DNA of 64,000 nt from Cyclobacteriaceae bacterium (GTDB lineage: Bacteria; Bacteroidota; Bacteroidia; Cytophagales; Cyclobacteriaceae). Position numbers and translations under genes: made by a program. Each line of letters starts with the position of its first letter. The stretch's first letter is position 1. Positions 1-7,656 of the stretch are shown here, one piece after another. The notes beneath the pieces were generated by a model that did no database searches, was not told where the DNA came from, and saw only the letters and a list, made by a program, of their open reading frames with translations. The DNA lies in contig JAHBUE010000001.1 of the NCBI GenBank assembly GCA_019638235.1, positions 372,001 through 436,000 on the forward strand. The letters run 5' to 3'.

Positions 1-315
1 AAGGAATTTATAACAGCCGAACTGGAAGCAGGCGGCAGCTACATTGTTATTGTTGACATTATCATGGGTATTGGCAAGGCCAGGGTGGGGTTTGACCCCA
101 TAACCGAGGATAGCGAAGTTTTTGCCCGGGCAAAAGAATTGATTACCTCAAAGCCCCCGGTGGAAACACCCCAGGCAAAAATTGACCAAATGAATGTTAA
201 GCTAAGAAAATTTATTACAGAAAAACTCCAGACATACGAAACTGTATGGAAGCACGAAAAGAACTTTAAACATCTTTCTGCCGATATGGCGCTTTCGGAA
301 GGCGCCATGCAATAA
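1..315 (+). CDS. C-terminal part of an unrecognised protein, cut by the window start
   Basis: Frame 1 is open from the first base to the TAA at 313-315. It gives at least 104 residues, beginning inside the protein with KEFITAELEAGGSYIV. The internal ATG at 64 should not be taken as the start, because the residues before it read as continuous protein. The beta-rich stretch AGGSYIVIVDIIMG followed by charged helices vaguely recalls the end of small periplasmic or lipoprotein families in which a glycine-rich turn precedes a YxV strand. I do not recognise the family and assign no function. The gene runs convergently into the glycosylase gene that ends at 334, with only 18 bases between them. Confidence 0.6.
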   Translation, partial: KEFITAELEAGGSYIVIVDIIMGIGKARVGFDPITEDSEVFARAKELITSKPPVETPQAKIDQMNVKLRKFITEKLQTYETVWKHEKNFKHLSADMALSEGAMQ

Positions 316-333
316 GTTAGAAATCAAATCTCC

Positions 334-906
334 CTAAACCTGTTTATATCTAAAGCAATCCACGAGGTGATCGTTCACCAACCCGCACGCCTGCATGTGT
401 GCGTAAATAACGGTACTGCCTACAAACTTAAATCCGCGCTTCAGCAAATCTTTACTTAACGCATCCGATTCTTTGGTTGTAGCCGGAATCTGTTTTAATG
501 TTTTCCATTTGTTAACGATAGGTTTTCCGTTTACAAAACTCCAGATGTAGTTACTAAAACTCCCGAACTCTTTTTGCACTTCTAAGAAGCGTTTGGCGTT
601 ATTCACTGCCGCATACACTTTCAGGCGGTTGCGCACAATGCCGGGGTCAAGTAATATTTTCTCCAAACGCTTTTCAGTAAAGCGAGCTACCTTTTCCGGA
701 TCAAAATCCGCGAAAGCTTTTCTGTACCCTTCGCGTTTCTTCAAAATGGTAGCCCAGCTCAGGCCTGCCTGTGCTCCTTCGAGTATCAAAAACTCAAAAT
801 GAATACGGTCATCATGAACGGGCACACCCCATTCTTTATCGTGGTACTCAATGTATTGCTCGAATTTCAGGCACCAGGCGCAACGATTTTTTTCTTTTGC
901 AGGCAT
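334..906 (-). CDS. tag: DNA-3-methyladenine glycosylase I
   Basis: This base-excision repair enzyme removes 3-methyladenine from alkylated DNA. Its 190 residues match the usual size of TAG. The zinc-binding ends of the family are complete: Cys9 and His22 near the N terminus (RCAWC, then YHDKEWG) and His180 with Cys184 near the C terminus (HLVDCF). Each is shifted by five residues from the E. coli ligands Cys4, His17, His175 and Cys179. The active-site glutamate is Glu43 in LEGAQAGLSW. The single-copy gene is transcribed away from the RidA-like gene, and the ATG at 906 leaves an 86-base shared promoter region. The assignment is firm. Confidence 0.95.
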   Translation of the reverse strand: MPAKEKNRCAWCLKFEQYIEYHDKEWGVPVHDDRIHFEFLILEGAQAGLSWATILKKREGYRKAFADFDPEKVARFTEKRLEKILLDPGIVRNRLKVYAAVNNAKRFLEVQKEFGSFSNYIWSFVNGKPIVNKWKTLKQIPATTKESDALSKDLLKRGFKFVGSTVIYAHMQACGLVNDHLVDCFRYKQV

Positions 907-992
907 AAGTTTGTTGAAGTTAGCGGAACAAAGTAAGTTTGGTGAGGTGACAACCTTGTGTCAGCACTAAAATTACACGTAAATAAAATCTT

Positions 993-1508
993 ATGAAAAA
1001 GTATGTCTTCCTCTTTTGTCTTGTTCTGGTTTCTGGTTCTGTTTTCGCGCAAACCCCGGAAGCAAAACTTAAAGAATTGAATATAGAGCTATTTAAACCG
1101 GCTGCACCTATGGCCAATTATGTTCGGGCTGTCCGCACCGGGAACCTGGTCTTTTTATCGGGCCACGGGCCTACACGCACAGACGGAACCAACATACAGG
1201 GAAAAGTTGGGAAGGATTTGACCCTTGAACAGGGGTACGATGCTGCCCGGCAAACCGGCATTGCTTTGTTGTCAACGTTAAAATCGGAAATTGGCGACTT
1301 GAGTAAGGTAAAGCGTGTTGTAAAAGTGCTGGGCATGGTAAACTGTACGGAAGATTTTAAAGATCAGCCAAAAGTGATCAATGGTTTTTCTGATTTGATG
1401 GTAGCGGTATTTGGTGAGAAAGGGAAACATGCGCGTTCGGCAGTGGGCATGTACGCCCTGCCTTCCAACATTGCAGTTGAAATTGAAATGATTGTAGAGG
1501 TGGAGTAG
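993..1508 (+). CDS. Secreted RidA/YjgF-family protein
   Basis: The 171 residues begin with a signal peptide (residues 1-19, cleavage likely at VFA|Q). A RidA-like fold follows, with the typical VRTGNLVFLSGHGP strand-turn and a long form of the C-terminal IAVEIEMIVEVE strand. The longer loop and the YDAARQTGIALLSTLKSEIGDL helix match the YoaB/TdcF-like branch of the family rather than classical RidA imine deaminase. The signal peptide implies a periplasmic location, so the cytosolic enamine-deaminase role of RidA should not simply be transferred. It is monocistronic, with REP-like palindromes downstream. Confidence 0.85.
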   Translation: MKKYVFLFCLVLVSGSVFAQTPEAKLKELNIELFKPAAPMANYVRAVRTGNLVFLSGHGPTRTDGTNIQGKVGKDLTLEQGYDAARQTGIALLSTLKSEIGDLSKVKRVVKVLGMVNCTEDFKDQPKVINGFSDLMVAVFGEKGKHARSAVGMYALPSNIAVEIEMIVEVE

Positions 1509-1542
1509 AACACAATAAACCAAAAGCCAGCTCAAAAATCTT

Positions 1543-1618
1543 GGGGTCATCGCGGGCTTGACCCGCGATCCCCTTTTTCGGTTTGAACTATGAGATTCCG
1601 GCTCAAGGCCGGAATGAC
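1543..1618. repeat. Two tandem REP-like palindromes
   Basis: Two different palindromes stand side by side after the RidA-like gene. The first (1543-1573) pairs GGGG(TC)ATCGCGGG with CCCGCGATCCCC around CTTGA and is followed by TTTTT, so it could also terminate transcription from the plus strand. The second (1593-1616) pairs ATTCCGGC with GCCGGAAT around TCAAG. Both resemble the short GTCAT...ATGAC intergenic palindromes scattered through many bacterial genomes. Copy number elsewhere in the genome cannot be judged from this window. Confidence 0.6.
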
Positions 1619-1658
1619 AGACGAATTCAAATTAGATTTTCGAGATTCTTCTAAATCA

Positions 1659-2795
1659 TTACACCAACGCCTGCTCCATATCCTGCATCAGGTCTTCCGC
1701 TTCTTCAATACCAACTGATAACCGTACTAAATTATCGGTAACATTTATCTTAGTGCGTTCTTCGGCACTCATTTTTGCGTGAGATGTTTTTACAGGCGAA
1801 CAAATGGTACTCTCCACCCCGCCCAGACTTAACGCACGCTTAATTAACTTCAACCGTTCCATAAACGCATGAGGATCGCCCAACACTTCAAACGATAGCA
1901 TACCCCCGAAGCCGCCCGGCATCTGTGCTTTTGCAATGGCATGACCGGGATGATCGGGTAAACCGGGGTAATACACCTTGCCGGTTTTGTTATGCTTATC
2001 TAACCATTGCGCAAGTTTCAACGCATTTTCATTCTGCTGACGAACGCGCAGTACAATAGTTTTCAAACTGCGTTCTACCATCCAGCATGTATGTGCATCC
2101 AACGATCCCCCAAAGTGAAAAGCGCTGTTATGGATTTGCTTAATGTGAGCGCCAGAAGCTACCGCTACACCGCAACACAGGTCGCTATGTCCACCAATGT
2201 ATTTTGTGCCACTATGCGTAACCACATCAACACCCAAATCAATCGGGTTTTGATTTACCGGTGAGGCAAATGTGTTATCAATAATGGTGATGAGGTTATG
2301 CTTTTTGGCAATGGCGGCCACAGCTTTTATATCGGTAATGGTAAGTGTAGGGTTAGAGGGCGTTTCCATGTATATCACCTTTGTGTTTGGCCTGATGGCC
2401 TGTTCAAAGGCTTCAGGTTTGGTGCCATCTACTAACGTATAATCAATACCGAATTTTGGAAACTCAACAGCTACAGCATCAAAGGTTCCGCCATATAAAT
2501 CGTTCTGGAGCACGGCATGATCGCCCTGTTTTAGAAAGGCAAAGAACGAGGTCATAATCGCGGCCAGTCCCGAACTGAACACAAGAGCATCTTCACCGTT
2601 TTCCAACGCTGCCATTTTTTGGGCAACGGCCCGTTGGTTGGGTGTATTAAAGTAGCGCGGGTACTGGGTTTCTCCGGTTCCCTCATAGTCGTAGGCAGAG
2701 GAAGGGAAGATAGGATTAACGATGCCTTTATGGAGCGTATCGCCCGGAGAACCAGCGTGAATACTTTGTGTAAGTTTAGATGAGCGGTGTGCCAT
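1659..2795 (-). CDS. Cys/Met-metabolism PLP enzyme (cystathionine gamma-synthase/lyase type)
   Basis: This is a pyridoxal-phosphate trans-sulfuration enzyme of 378 residues when started at the ATG at 2795. The open frame extends to 2906, but those 37 residues are not family-like, whereas MAHRSSKLTQSIHAG is the usual N terminus. The PLP lysine is Lys198 in SGTKYIGGHSD, the same position as in E. coli cystathionine gamma-synthase. The other core motifs are present (YMETPSNPTL, IDNTFASPVNQNPIDLG, and a closing LVRLSVGIEE). Synthase, gamma-lyase and beta-lyase members cannot be separated safely by eye, so no symbol is given. The gene diverges from the small protein gene at 2924. Confidence 0.9.
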   Translation of the reverse strand: MAHRSSKLTQSIHAGSPGDTLHKGIVNPIFPSSAYDYEGTGETQYPRYFNTPNQRAVAQKMAALENGEDALVFSSGLAAIMTSFFAFLKQGDHAVLQNDLYGGTFDAVAVEFPKFGIDYTLVDGTKPEAFEQAIRPNTKVIYMETPSNPTLTITDIKAVAAIAKKHNLITIIDNTFASPVNQNPIDLGVDVVTHSGTKYIGGHSDLCCGVAVASGAHIKQIHNSAFHFGGSLDAHTCWMVERSLKTIVLRVRQQNENALKLAQWLDKHNKTGKVYYPGLPDHPGHAIAKAQMPGGFGGMLSFEVLGDPHAFMERLKLIKRALSLGGVESTICSPVKTSHAKMSAEERTKINVTDNLVRLSVGIEEAEDLMQDMEQALV

Positions 2796-2923
2796 GATGC
2801 GTAGAAACTTTGTGCTAAAGATACAGGGTTGCGGGTAAGTAGCGGAAGGGTTTTTTGCTGATAGTGTAAAAACACCCGTTATTTTTTGATACCTTAAACG
2901 CGACAAACACTAAGCCAAAAATT

Positions 2924-3238
2924 ATGAGCAAGAAAATTTCAAAAGCCAGGGCCAAAAAAATGGCTGACAAATTCAGGAAAGAAGGTAAAGGCATTTACTC
3001 CGTAAACTTTACGGCCGAACAATTTGAGCGGCTGTTAAAGGAACCCAACTGCGCGGGCATTCGTGTGTATAACGCCTATGATGAGGACAAAAAACAATTT
3101 ACTATGTTTTTAGTGGGTACCGATGCCAAAGGAAACAACCTGCTGCCTTCAGCAGATGACCTGAAAGACAACGATCCGTACTGCATTGAAAATGATGGGG
3201 ATAGATGCCCTCCAGACTGCCCTAAGGACGACCTATAA
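2924..3238 (+). CDS. Small conserved-type hypothetical protein with Cys-rich tail
   Basis: The 104 residues have a very basic start (MSKKISKARAKKMADKFRKEG), an alpha/beta middle (YSVNFTAEQFERLLK, GIRVYNAYDEDKKQFTMFLVGTD) and an acidic C terminus ending in CIENDGDRCPPDCPKDDL with three cysteines. The strand order suggests a small globular domain that senses or packs against something else, but I recognise no enzyme motif. The stop lies 11 bases before the next start at 3250. It therefore probably heads the operon with the membrane protein, histidine kinase and response regulator, and may belong functionally to that signalling unit. Confidence 0.7.
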   Translation: MSKKISKARAKKMADKFRKEGKGIYSVNFTAEQFERLLKEPNCAGIRVYNAYDEDKKQFTMFLVGTDAKGNNLLPSADDLKDNDPYCIENDGDRCPPDCPKDDL

Positions 3239-3249
3239 CATTAGCACCC

Positions 3250-3924
3250 ATGTTGCTTTATAAGCTCTCCAGCAATGCGCAATGGCTTGGTAGTATAATC
3301 GTATTGATTGTTTGTGTTATCTGCTACCGTCAACGACCTGCTTATATTAAGGTGCTTGTTTTTTACGCGCTTACCAGTATTATTTTCCAGACCATCCTGA
3401 GAATTATACGGGTATTCTTTCAAAACAGGGGGCTGAATGAAGCAGGCGATATATACGTACTTTTTGAAGGCGTAATTTTACCGTTGGTTTTTTATCACGC
3501 AGTGCAAAACAAGGTGTACCGTAAAGGAGTTGTAGCGGGGATTTTGATTTATATCTTAGTGTATTGTTTTGCATTCCATTTTTACCAGCCATACTTTTAT
3601 TCAATCATTCGGGGCGCGCGCGATTTGATGATGATTCTCCTGTCCATAAGCTATTTCATCTATTTAATCCAAACCCTTCCGGAAGAAGACTTGCTCCGGT
3701 TTCCTATGTTCTGGATCAACTCGGCCATTCTTATATTCTTCTCGGGCACATTCATTTTATCATACCTGATGGATTACATCACGACAATAATGCGCGATCA
3801 ATTCGCATATTTTTGGGCCTTTAGAAATTTCTTTCGTTTTGCATTTTGCCTTGTGCTCTCTTATGCAGGCTGGCTCAACTTACAATCCGTTCGTGCGGCA
3901 CAAAAATCTGCATTACTTCATTAG
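3250..3924 (+). CDS. Polytopic membrane protein upstream of a histidine kinase
   Basis: The 224 residues contain about seven hydrophobic helices, starting at SIIVLIVCVICY and ending at FAFCLVLSYAGWL, with no soluble domain. I recognise no catalytic or transport motif. The gene is sandwiched between the small protein (11-base gap) and the kinase at 3958 (33-base gap), on the same strand. Membrane proteins of this size are often found directly before NarL-type sensor kinases in Bacteroidota, so a role as membrane sensor partner for the nearly sensor-less kinase is plausible. That role is inference only. Confidence 0.7.
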   Translation: MLLYKLSSNAQWLGSIIVLIVCVICYRQRPAYIKVLVFYALTSIIFQTILRIIRVFFQNRGLNEAGDIYVLFEGVILPLVFYHAVQNKVYRKGVVAGILIYILVYCFAFHFYQPYFYSIIRGARDLMMILLSISYFIYLIQTLPEEDLLRFPMFWINSAILIFFSGTFILSYLMDYITTIMRDQFAYFWAFRNFFRFAFCLVLSYAGWLNLQSVRAAQKSALLH

Positions 3925-3957
3925 GCACTTTTACATCTGCTTTGTATACTTGTTGTT

Positions 3958-4734
3958 ATGGAAGAACAGGTGTTTTCCGATTTCACGATACTTTTCGCGA
4001 TAGCCACATCAGGTATGCTCATCCTGGCCGGAAGCATTGTCTTTTTTGTGCTGTTCTATAAAAAACGCATGCTCGAAGCCCGCTTACGCGAACAACAAGT
4101 AGAAGTAGCGCACCAGAAGCAAATGGTGGAAGCGGCATTGGAGTCGCAGGAAAATGAACGCAAACGTGTGGCGGCCGATCTGCACGATGGTGTTGGCGCC
4201 ATGTTAGCGGCCGTTCGTGTAAGCCTGGCAGTTCTTGGCCGCACAGCATTAGTAAGCGAAGAAACCATACAGCCGGTTAAGGCCATGTTGGATGAAACCA
4301 TTGACTCTGTGCGCCAGATCAGTCGCAACCTGCTGCCCTCAACGTTAGAAAAATTCGGGTTGAGTGTTGCCCTGCAGGATATGTGTGAACGTTTTCAACG
4401 CCTTACAGATGCCACTATTTCCTACACCGAAGAAGGCACTGTTAATCCATTAAAAAAACCTCACGAAATAGTAGTGTTCCGTATCGTGCAGGAGCTTATC
4501 AACAATGCGTTGAAACACGCCAGCCCAACGGCTATTGCCGTACACCTCACCTGGGGAAAACAATTGACACTTGTGGTAACAGATAACGGTAAAGGTTTCC
4601 CTCCTGATGTACAACCCAAAGGGCTCGGTTTGTTTAGTATACAAAGCCGTGTGCGTGTATTGAACGCTGTGTTTGAAATAGTTCCCGATCATCCTTCCGG
4701 CACAAAAGCTACATTAATCGTTCCCGTATCATGA
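3958..4734 (+). CDS. NarL-type sensor histidine kinase
   Basis: The 258 residues start with one transmembrane helix (about 10-33), then a short coiled coil, a HisKA_3 dimerisation domain and a HATPase_c domain. The phospho-accepting histidine is His76 in AADLHDGVGAML. The ATP-binding N box (ELINNALKHAS), G1 (VTDNGKGFPPD) and G2 (GLGLFSIQSR) are all present, so the kinase looks active. There is no periplasmic sensor domain, so the stimulus probably arrives through the membrane protein encoded just upstream. The stop overlaps the response-regulator start (ATGA at 4731-4734), which indicates translational coupling of a cognate pair. Confidence 0.9.
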   Translation: MEEQVFSDFTILFAIATSGMLILAGSIVFFVLFYKKRMLEARLREQQVEVAHQKQMVEAALESQENERKRVAADLHDGVGAMLAAVRVSLAVLGRTALVSEETIQPVKAMLDETIDSVRQISRNLLPSTLEKFGLSVALQDMCERFQRLTDATISYTEEGTVNPLKKPHEIVVFRIVQELINNALKHASPTAIAVHLTWGKQLTLVVTDNGKGFPPDVQPKGLGLFSIQSRVRVLNAVFEIVPDHPSGTKATLIVPVS

Positions 4735-5396
4735 CAGACAAAGCTACCCGCGACATAAACGTTTACATTGCCGATGACCACACGCTTTTTCGCAAAGCGA
4801 TTGTGAACCTGCTGCGAACATTTAGCCGTGTAAATGAAATAAAGGATGCGGAAAACGGAAAAGAGTTGTTGGAGTTGGTGAGAGAAGCGCCCCCGCAAGT
4901 TGCCATTGTAGATATGCAGATGCCGGTAATGGATGGCGTGGAAGCGTGCGAGAACTTAGTGAAAAAACATCCTGATGTAAAAGTGATTATGCTTACCATG
5001 CACGATAGTGAGCGGTATATTTTACACATGATTGAGATGGGCATACACGCTTTTTTATTGAAGAACACCGACCCCGAAGAACTGGAACGTGCCATCTATA
5101 CTGTTTATGATAAAGATTTTTACCACAACGATTTAATGGCAAACGTACTGCGCAAGCGGGTGCGCGAACAACTTGAATCCAAGCGTCCTGATTTTTCCAG
5201 CATGGAAATTACCGATCGTGAAAAGGATGTATTGCGCCTTATCTGCAATGAGCTCACCTTGAAGGAAATTTCGCAACGCCTCAATCTTAGTGAGCATACT
5301 GTGCGCAACCACCGCGCTAAACTCATGGAAAAAGTAGGTGCCGATAATGCCATCGGGCTGGTGCGCTTCGCCTACGAGTCGGGGCTGATATCGTAA
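4731..5396 (+). CDS. LuxR/NarL-family response regulator
   Basis: The 221 residues consist of a receiver domain (residues 9-125) and a LuxR-type helix-turn-helix (about 155-218). The acidic pocket (ADDH), phospho-acceptor Asp61 in AIVDMQMPVMDG and the conserved Lys in LLKNTDPEEL are intact. The output domain has the family core TDREKDVLRLICNELTLKEI followed by LSEHTVRNHR. It overlaps the kinase gene by four bases. A diverged, frameshifted copy of its second half lies inverted at 35295-35745. The leader that follows this gene contains an ATAGTACT dyad that could be its operator. That link is inference. Confidence 0.92.
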   Translation: MTDKATRDINVYIADDHTLFRKAIVNLLRTFSRVNEIKDAENGKELLELVREAPPQVAIVDMQMPVMDGVEACENLVKKHPDVKVIMLTMHDSERYILHMIEMGIHAFLLKNTDPEELERAIYTVYDKDFYHNDLMANVLRKRVREQLESKRPDFSSMEITDREKDVLRLICNELTLKEISQRLNLSEHTVRNHRAKLMEKVGADNAIGLVRFAYESGLIS

Positions 5397-5609
5397 ATAC
5401 CAGTAAACCCCGCATAGTACAATAGTACTATTTTCACGCGCAAAAAGTACTATACAGCCTGCGCAATTTTGACTAAACCAATACAATTATCCCTCATTAC
5501 CAGGCACTTATAAAAACAGGCCGCTTTGAGGTACGGCCAACAGGGTTTTCGGCCAAAATTTCTTAATCACCGTATGCCGACCTTCATCTGTGTTTTAAGG
5601 AACAGGTTT
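5397..5609 (+). promoter_or_regulatory. Unusually conserved leader between the regulator and pseudo-receiver genes
   Basis: These 213 bases have no convincing ORF, yet recur almost unchanged in inverted orientation at 35083-35294. By eye there are about 13 differences over about 212 aligned bases, fewer than the flanking coding sequences show. The region contains a dyad at 5422-5453 (ATAGTACTATTTT, seven-base spacer, AAAAAGTACTAT) preceded by a further TAGTAC. It also contains GGCCG...CGGCC and CGGCC...TCGGCC pairings at about 5518-5560 that could fold in RNA. It may be a promoter with operator, a structured 5' leader of the receiver-like gene, or a small RNA. Confidence 0.6.
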
Positions 5610-5987
5610 ATGAAAATCCTTGTGGTTCACCGGCAAAAAGAAGTTGTTGATCAGGTACGCCAGGCTTTGAGCAATACGGAGCCATACATCCGGTTTTTTA
5701 CATCCGGGTTGGATGGACTCTTGCAGGCAAAAATTCAGGAGTTTGACCTGATTGTGTGCGGCACCGATTTGCCGGTGATCACCGGGATTGAACTGGTGCG
5801 CTCGCTACGAAACAGTTCGGTAAACACAACAACTACCGTGGTGTTCCTGGCCGATGAACCGGACACCCGGGCCGAACATTTGAGCAGAACATTAAAGGTG
5901 GCAGGCACACTCGCTACCCGCGATATGCCCAAACAACTGCCGGTTTTGGTAGATGAATATTTTCGCACTGATCCTACAGTGCACTAA
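5610..5987 (+). CDS. Stand-alone pseudo-receiver (phospho-acceptor Asp replaced)
   Basis: The 125 residues from the ATG at 5610 form one CheY-like fold. An upstream extension to 5526 is open, but it lies in the conserved leader and is not used here. The receiver pattern is recognisable (ILVVHRQKEVVDQV, FDLIVCGTDLPVITGIELV, VVFLADEPD). However, the position four before the conserved proline, where the phospho-aspartate should be, is Gly51, and the N-terminal acidic pair is Val-His. It should therefore be unable to accept phosphate. A truncated paralogue (34840-35082) has the same CGTDLP sequence, so the loss is not a local mutation. It probably works by protein contact with the adjacent kinase/regulator, which is inferred from neighbourhood only. 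Confidence 0.8.
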   Translation: MKILVVHRQKEVVDQVRQALSNTEPYIRFFTSGLDGLLQAKIQEFDLIVCGTDLPVITGIELVRSLRNSSVNTTTTVVFLADEPDTRAEHLSRTLKVAGTLATRDMPKQLPVLVDEYFRTDPTVH

Positions 5988-6142
5988 CACTATAATGCCA
6001 CGCAGAGACCCTCTCAGGCAATGCGTGCATACGCGCATAAGTTGGCTCCCGTCCATCCGCTCCCGCACGTTGCGGGGGCCGGAAGGGTGGGTAAGGTTTT
6101 TTTTGGAAAAGTATTCCAACCTTTTGAACGGTTTGAGTGTCT

Positions 6143-6150
6143 TAGTTTTG
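6143..6150 (+). promoter_or_regulatory. Candidate -7 element for the lipoprotein/protease array
   Basis: TAGTTTTG fits the Bacteroidota -7 consensus TAnnTTTG exactly. A TTTG at 6123-6126 could serve as the -33 element with a 16-base gap. The first lipoprotein begins at 6230, so the leader would be about 75 bases. No other match stands out in 5988-6229, which otherwise holds no recognisable gene. Confidence 0.35.
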
Positions 6151-6229
6151 GATGAATGGTTTTTAGATAAAGTAACCAACCTTAACTACAAGGTTTTTAC
6201 TATAACCAACATACACTAAAACAAAGCTT

Positions 6230-6724
6230 ATGAAAATACTACAATACATAACAACAGCACTCTGCATGGCAGTTTTGCCTTTCATCTCCGGGTGTGACCT
6301 GTTCAACAGGTGTGGCGGAGATTATGTTGACTTTGTGTCGGATAACTATCATTCCTTTGAGCTTTACGATTATCACACCGGTGAAAACCTGTTGGGCATT
6401 CACGGGCACTACCCGCGCGATACGGTAAAAATATTTGATGCCGATGGTCGTATTTTTTTCGGAGGGCCTGTTAATCTTAGTGGAGCAATCGATTTTCCAT
6501 TGGTCAATATAGACGATTACGGAATCGTGAACCAGATGATTGTACGCGAGTTGTACCTGTATTTAAATCACGAGGACACCGACACACTTCGGTATGAGTT
6601 CGAGATGCGCAACAATGATTGTGGAGACCAAGTGTATCACTATGTAAAGCTCACCTACAACGACAGTGTGTATGTTGACGAGTTTAATTATGGTTTTCCT
6701 TTCCGGAAACTTTATAAAAAATAA
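6230..6724 (+). CDS. Array lipoprotein, copy 1
   Basis: The 164 residues have a lipoprotein signal ending in FISGC (lipidated Cys22), followed by a beta-rich domain. Recognisable landmarks are LYDYHTGENLLGIHG, YPRDTVKIFDADGRIFFGGP, RELYLYLNHEDTDTLRYEFE and a C-terminal KLTYNDSVYVDEFN. I do not know the family. Two close paralogues follow at 6943 and 7653. Each lipoprotein is followed within about 20 bases by a full or truncated copy of the metalloprotease N terminus. This constant pairing suggests an inhibitor, chaperone or anchor for the secreted protease, which is inferred only from context. Confidence 0.75.
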   Translation: MKILQYITTALCMAVLPFISGCDLFNRCGGDYVDFVSDNYHSFELYDYHTGENLLGIHGHYPRDTVKIFDADGRIFFGGPVNLSGAIDFPLVNIDDYGIVNQMIVRELYLYLNHEDTDTLRYEFEMRNNDCGDQVYHYVKLTYNDSVYVDEFNYGFPFRKLYKK

Positions 6725-6745
6725 TAATTACAAAACCCCATTAAT

Positions 6746-6946
6746 ATGAAAAAGATTTTATTGCTTGTGTTACTGGTACAATATGTTGCATTTACGTTGC
6801 CTGCGCAGAATAATGAGTGCGGCACGCCCGACATCTCGGAAGAAGAGTCCATGGCCTTGCCCTGGTACGGTGATGAAGATGATACGTTTTTGACAAACTT
6901 TTACGACACCCTTAACAAGATAAACACTAAAAATAAAATCCTATGA
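6746..6946 (+). CDS. Free-standing protease signal peptide plus prodomain, copy 1
   Basis: The 66 residues are nearly identical to the first 56 residues of the 755-residue metalloprotease at 8169: a signal peptide (cleavage likely LPA|Q at 20/21), then NECGTPDISEEE and ALPWYGDEDDTF, ending in an unrelated tail NKINTKNKIL. The CGTPD sequence resembles the cysteine-switch motif (PRCGVPD) that keeps metzincin proteases latent. The TGA stop overlaps the ATG of lipoprotein 2 (ATGA, 6943-6946), so translation is coupled. It could be a mere duplication remnant or a secreted prodomain that inhibits the protease in trans. Confidence 0.6.
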   Translation: MKKILLLVLLVQYVAFTLPAQNNECGTPDISEEESMALPWYGDEDDTFLTNFYDTLNKINTKNKIL

Positions 6947-7434
6947 AAACAATACGGCACATAACAACAGCGCTCTGCATGGCAGCCTTGCCCTTCATTT
7001 CCGGGTGCGACTTGTTTAACAAATGTAACGGGGATTTTTCCTTTACTTCAGAAAATGCCCATCATTTTAGATTATATGATTTTTATACAGGAGAAGAACT
7101 GCTGGGCATACACGGCCGCTACCCGCGCGATACAGTAAAGATTTTTGATGCCGATGGCCGCATTTATTTCGGTGGGCCTGTTGATCTTAATGGAAGGATA
7201 TTCTTCCGGTTGATTAATAATGATGATTACGGAACTGTTAATCAATTAATCGTACGGGAACTTTACCTGTACCTGGATTACCAGGACACCGACACGCTGC
7301 GGTATGAATTTGAAATGCGCAACAACGACTGCAACCACCAGGTATATCACTATGTAAAACTCACCTACAACGATAGTGTGTACGTTGATGAATTTAATGA
7401 TACATTCCCTTTTCGGAGACTTTATAAAAAATAA
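6943..7434 (+). CDS. Array lipoprotein, copy 2 (diverged centre)
   Basis: The 163 residues have the same signal and lipobox (FISGC) and the same C-terminal half as copies 1 and 3. Residues 24-45 differ clearly (NKCNGDFSFTSENAHHFRLY against NRCGGDYVDFVSDNYHSFEL), as does the segment after GGPVDL. The start overlaps the stop of the preceding short prodomain gene by four bases. The pattern of shared ends and divergent middle fits selection for a different partner surface, or gene conversion at the ends. Function unknown. Confidence 0.75.
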   Translation: MKTIRHITTALCMAALPFISGCDLFNKCNGDFSFTSENAHHFRLYDFYTGEELLGIHGRYPRDTVKIFDADGRIYFGGPVDLNGRIFFRLINNDDYGTVNQLIVRELYLYLDYQDTDTLRYEFEMRNNDCNHQVYHYVKLTYNDSVYVDEFNDTFPFRRLYKK

Positions 7435-7455
7435 CAACTACAAAACCCCACAGAT

Positions 7456-7656
7456 ATGAAAAAGATTTTACTGTTTGTGTTATTGTTACCATGCCTGGCA
7501 TTGCCTCTTTTTGCACAGAATAACGAGTGCGGCACACCCGATATATCAGAAGAAGAATACATGGCATTACCCTGGTATGGTGATGAAGATGATACGTTTT
7601 TGACAAACTTTTACGACAGCCTTAACAAGATAAACACTAAAAATAAAATCCTATGA
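7456..7656 (+). CDS. Free-standing protease signal peptide plus prodomain, copy 2
   Basis: The 66 residues match the short protein at 6746 apart from the signal peptide core (LFVLLLPCLALPLFAQ). From the mature N terminus onward only a few residues differ, and NECGTPDISEEE is fully conserved. Divergence concentrated in the signal peptide, with the mature part unchanged, suggests that the small product is under constraint rather than decaying. The stop again overlaps the next lipoprotein start (ATGA, 7653-7656). It may act as a trans-acting prodomain or be an inert by-product of the duplication. Confidence 0.6.
   Translation: MKKILLFVLLLPCLALPLFAQNNECGTPDISEEEYMALPWYGDEDDTFLTNFYDSLNKINTKNKIL

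Noticed and set aside
5953..6219. 88-codon frame between the pseudo-receiver and the lipoprotein array
   Set aside because: It overlaps the receiver gene end, has no family-like sequence, and covers the likely array promoter.
6746..7656. Reading the two short prodomain genes as frameshifted full proteases
   Set aside because: No protease catalytic sequence follows them in any frame; they are truncated by the tandem duplication, not by a frameshift.
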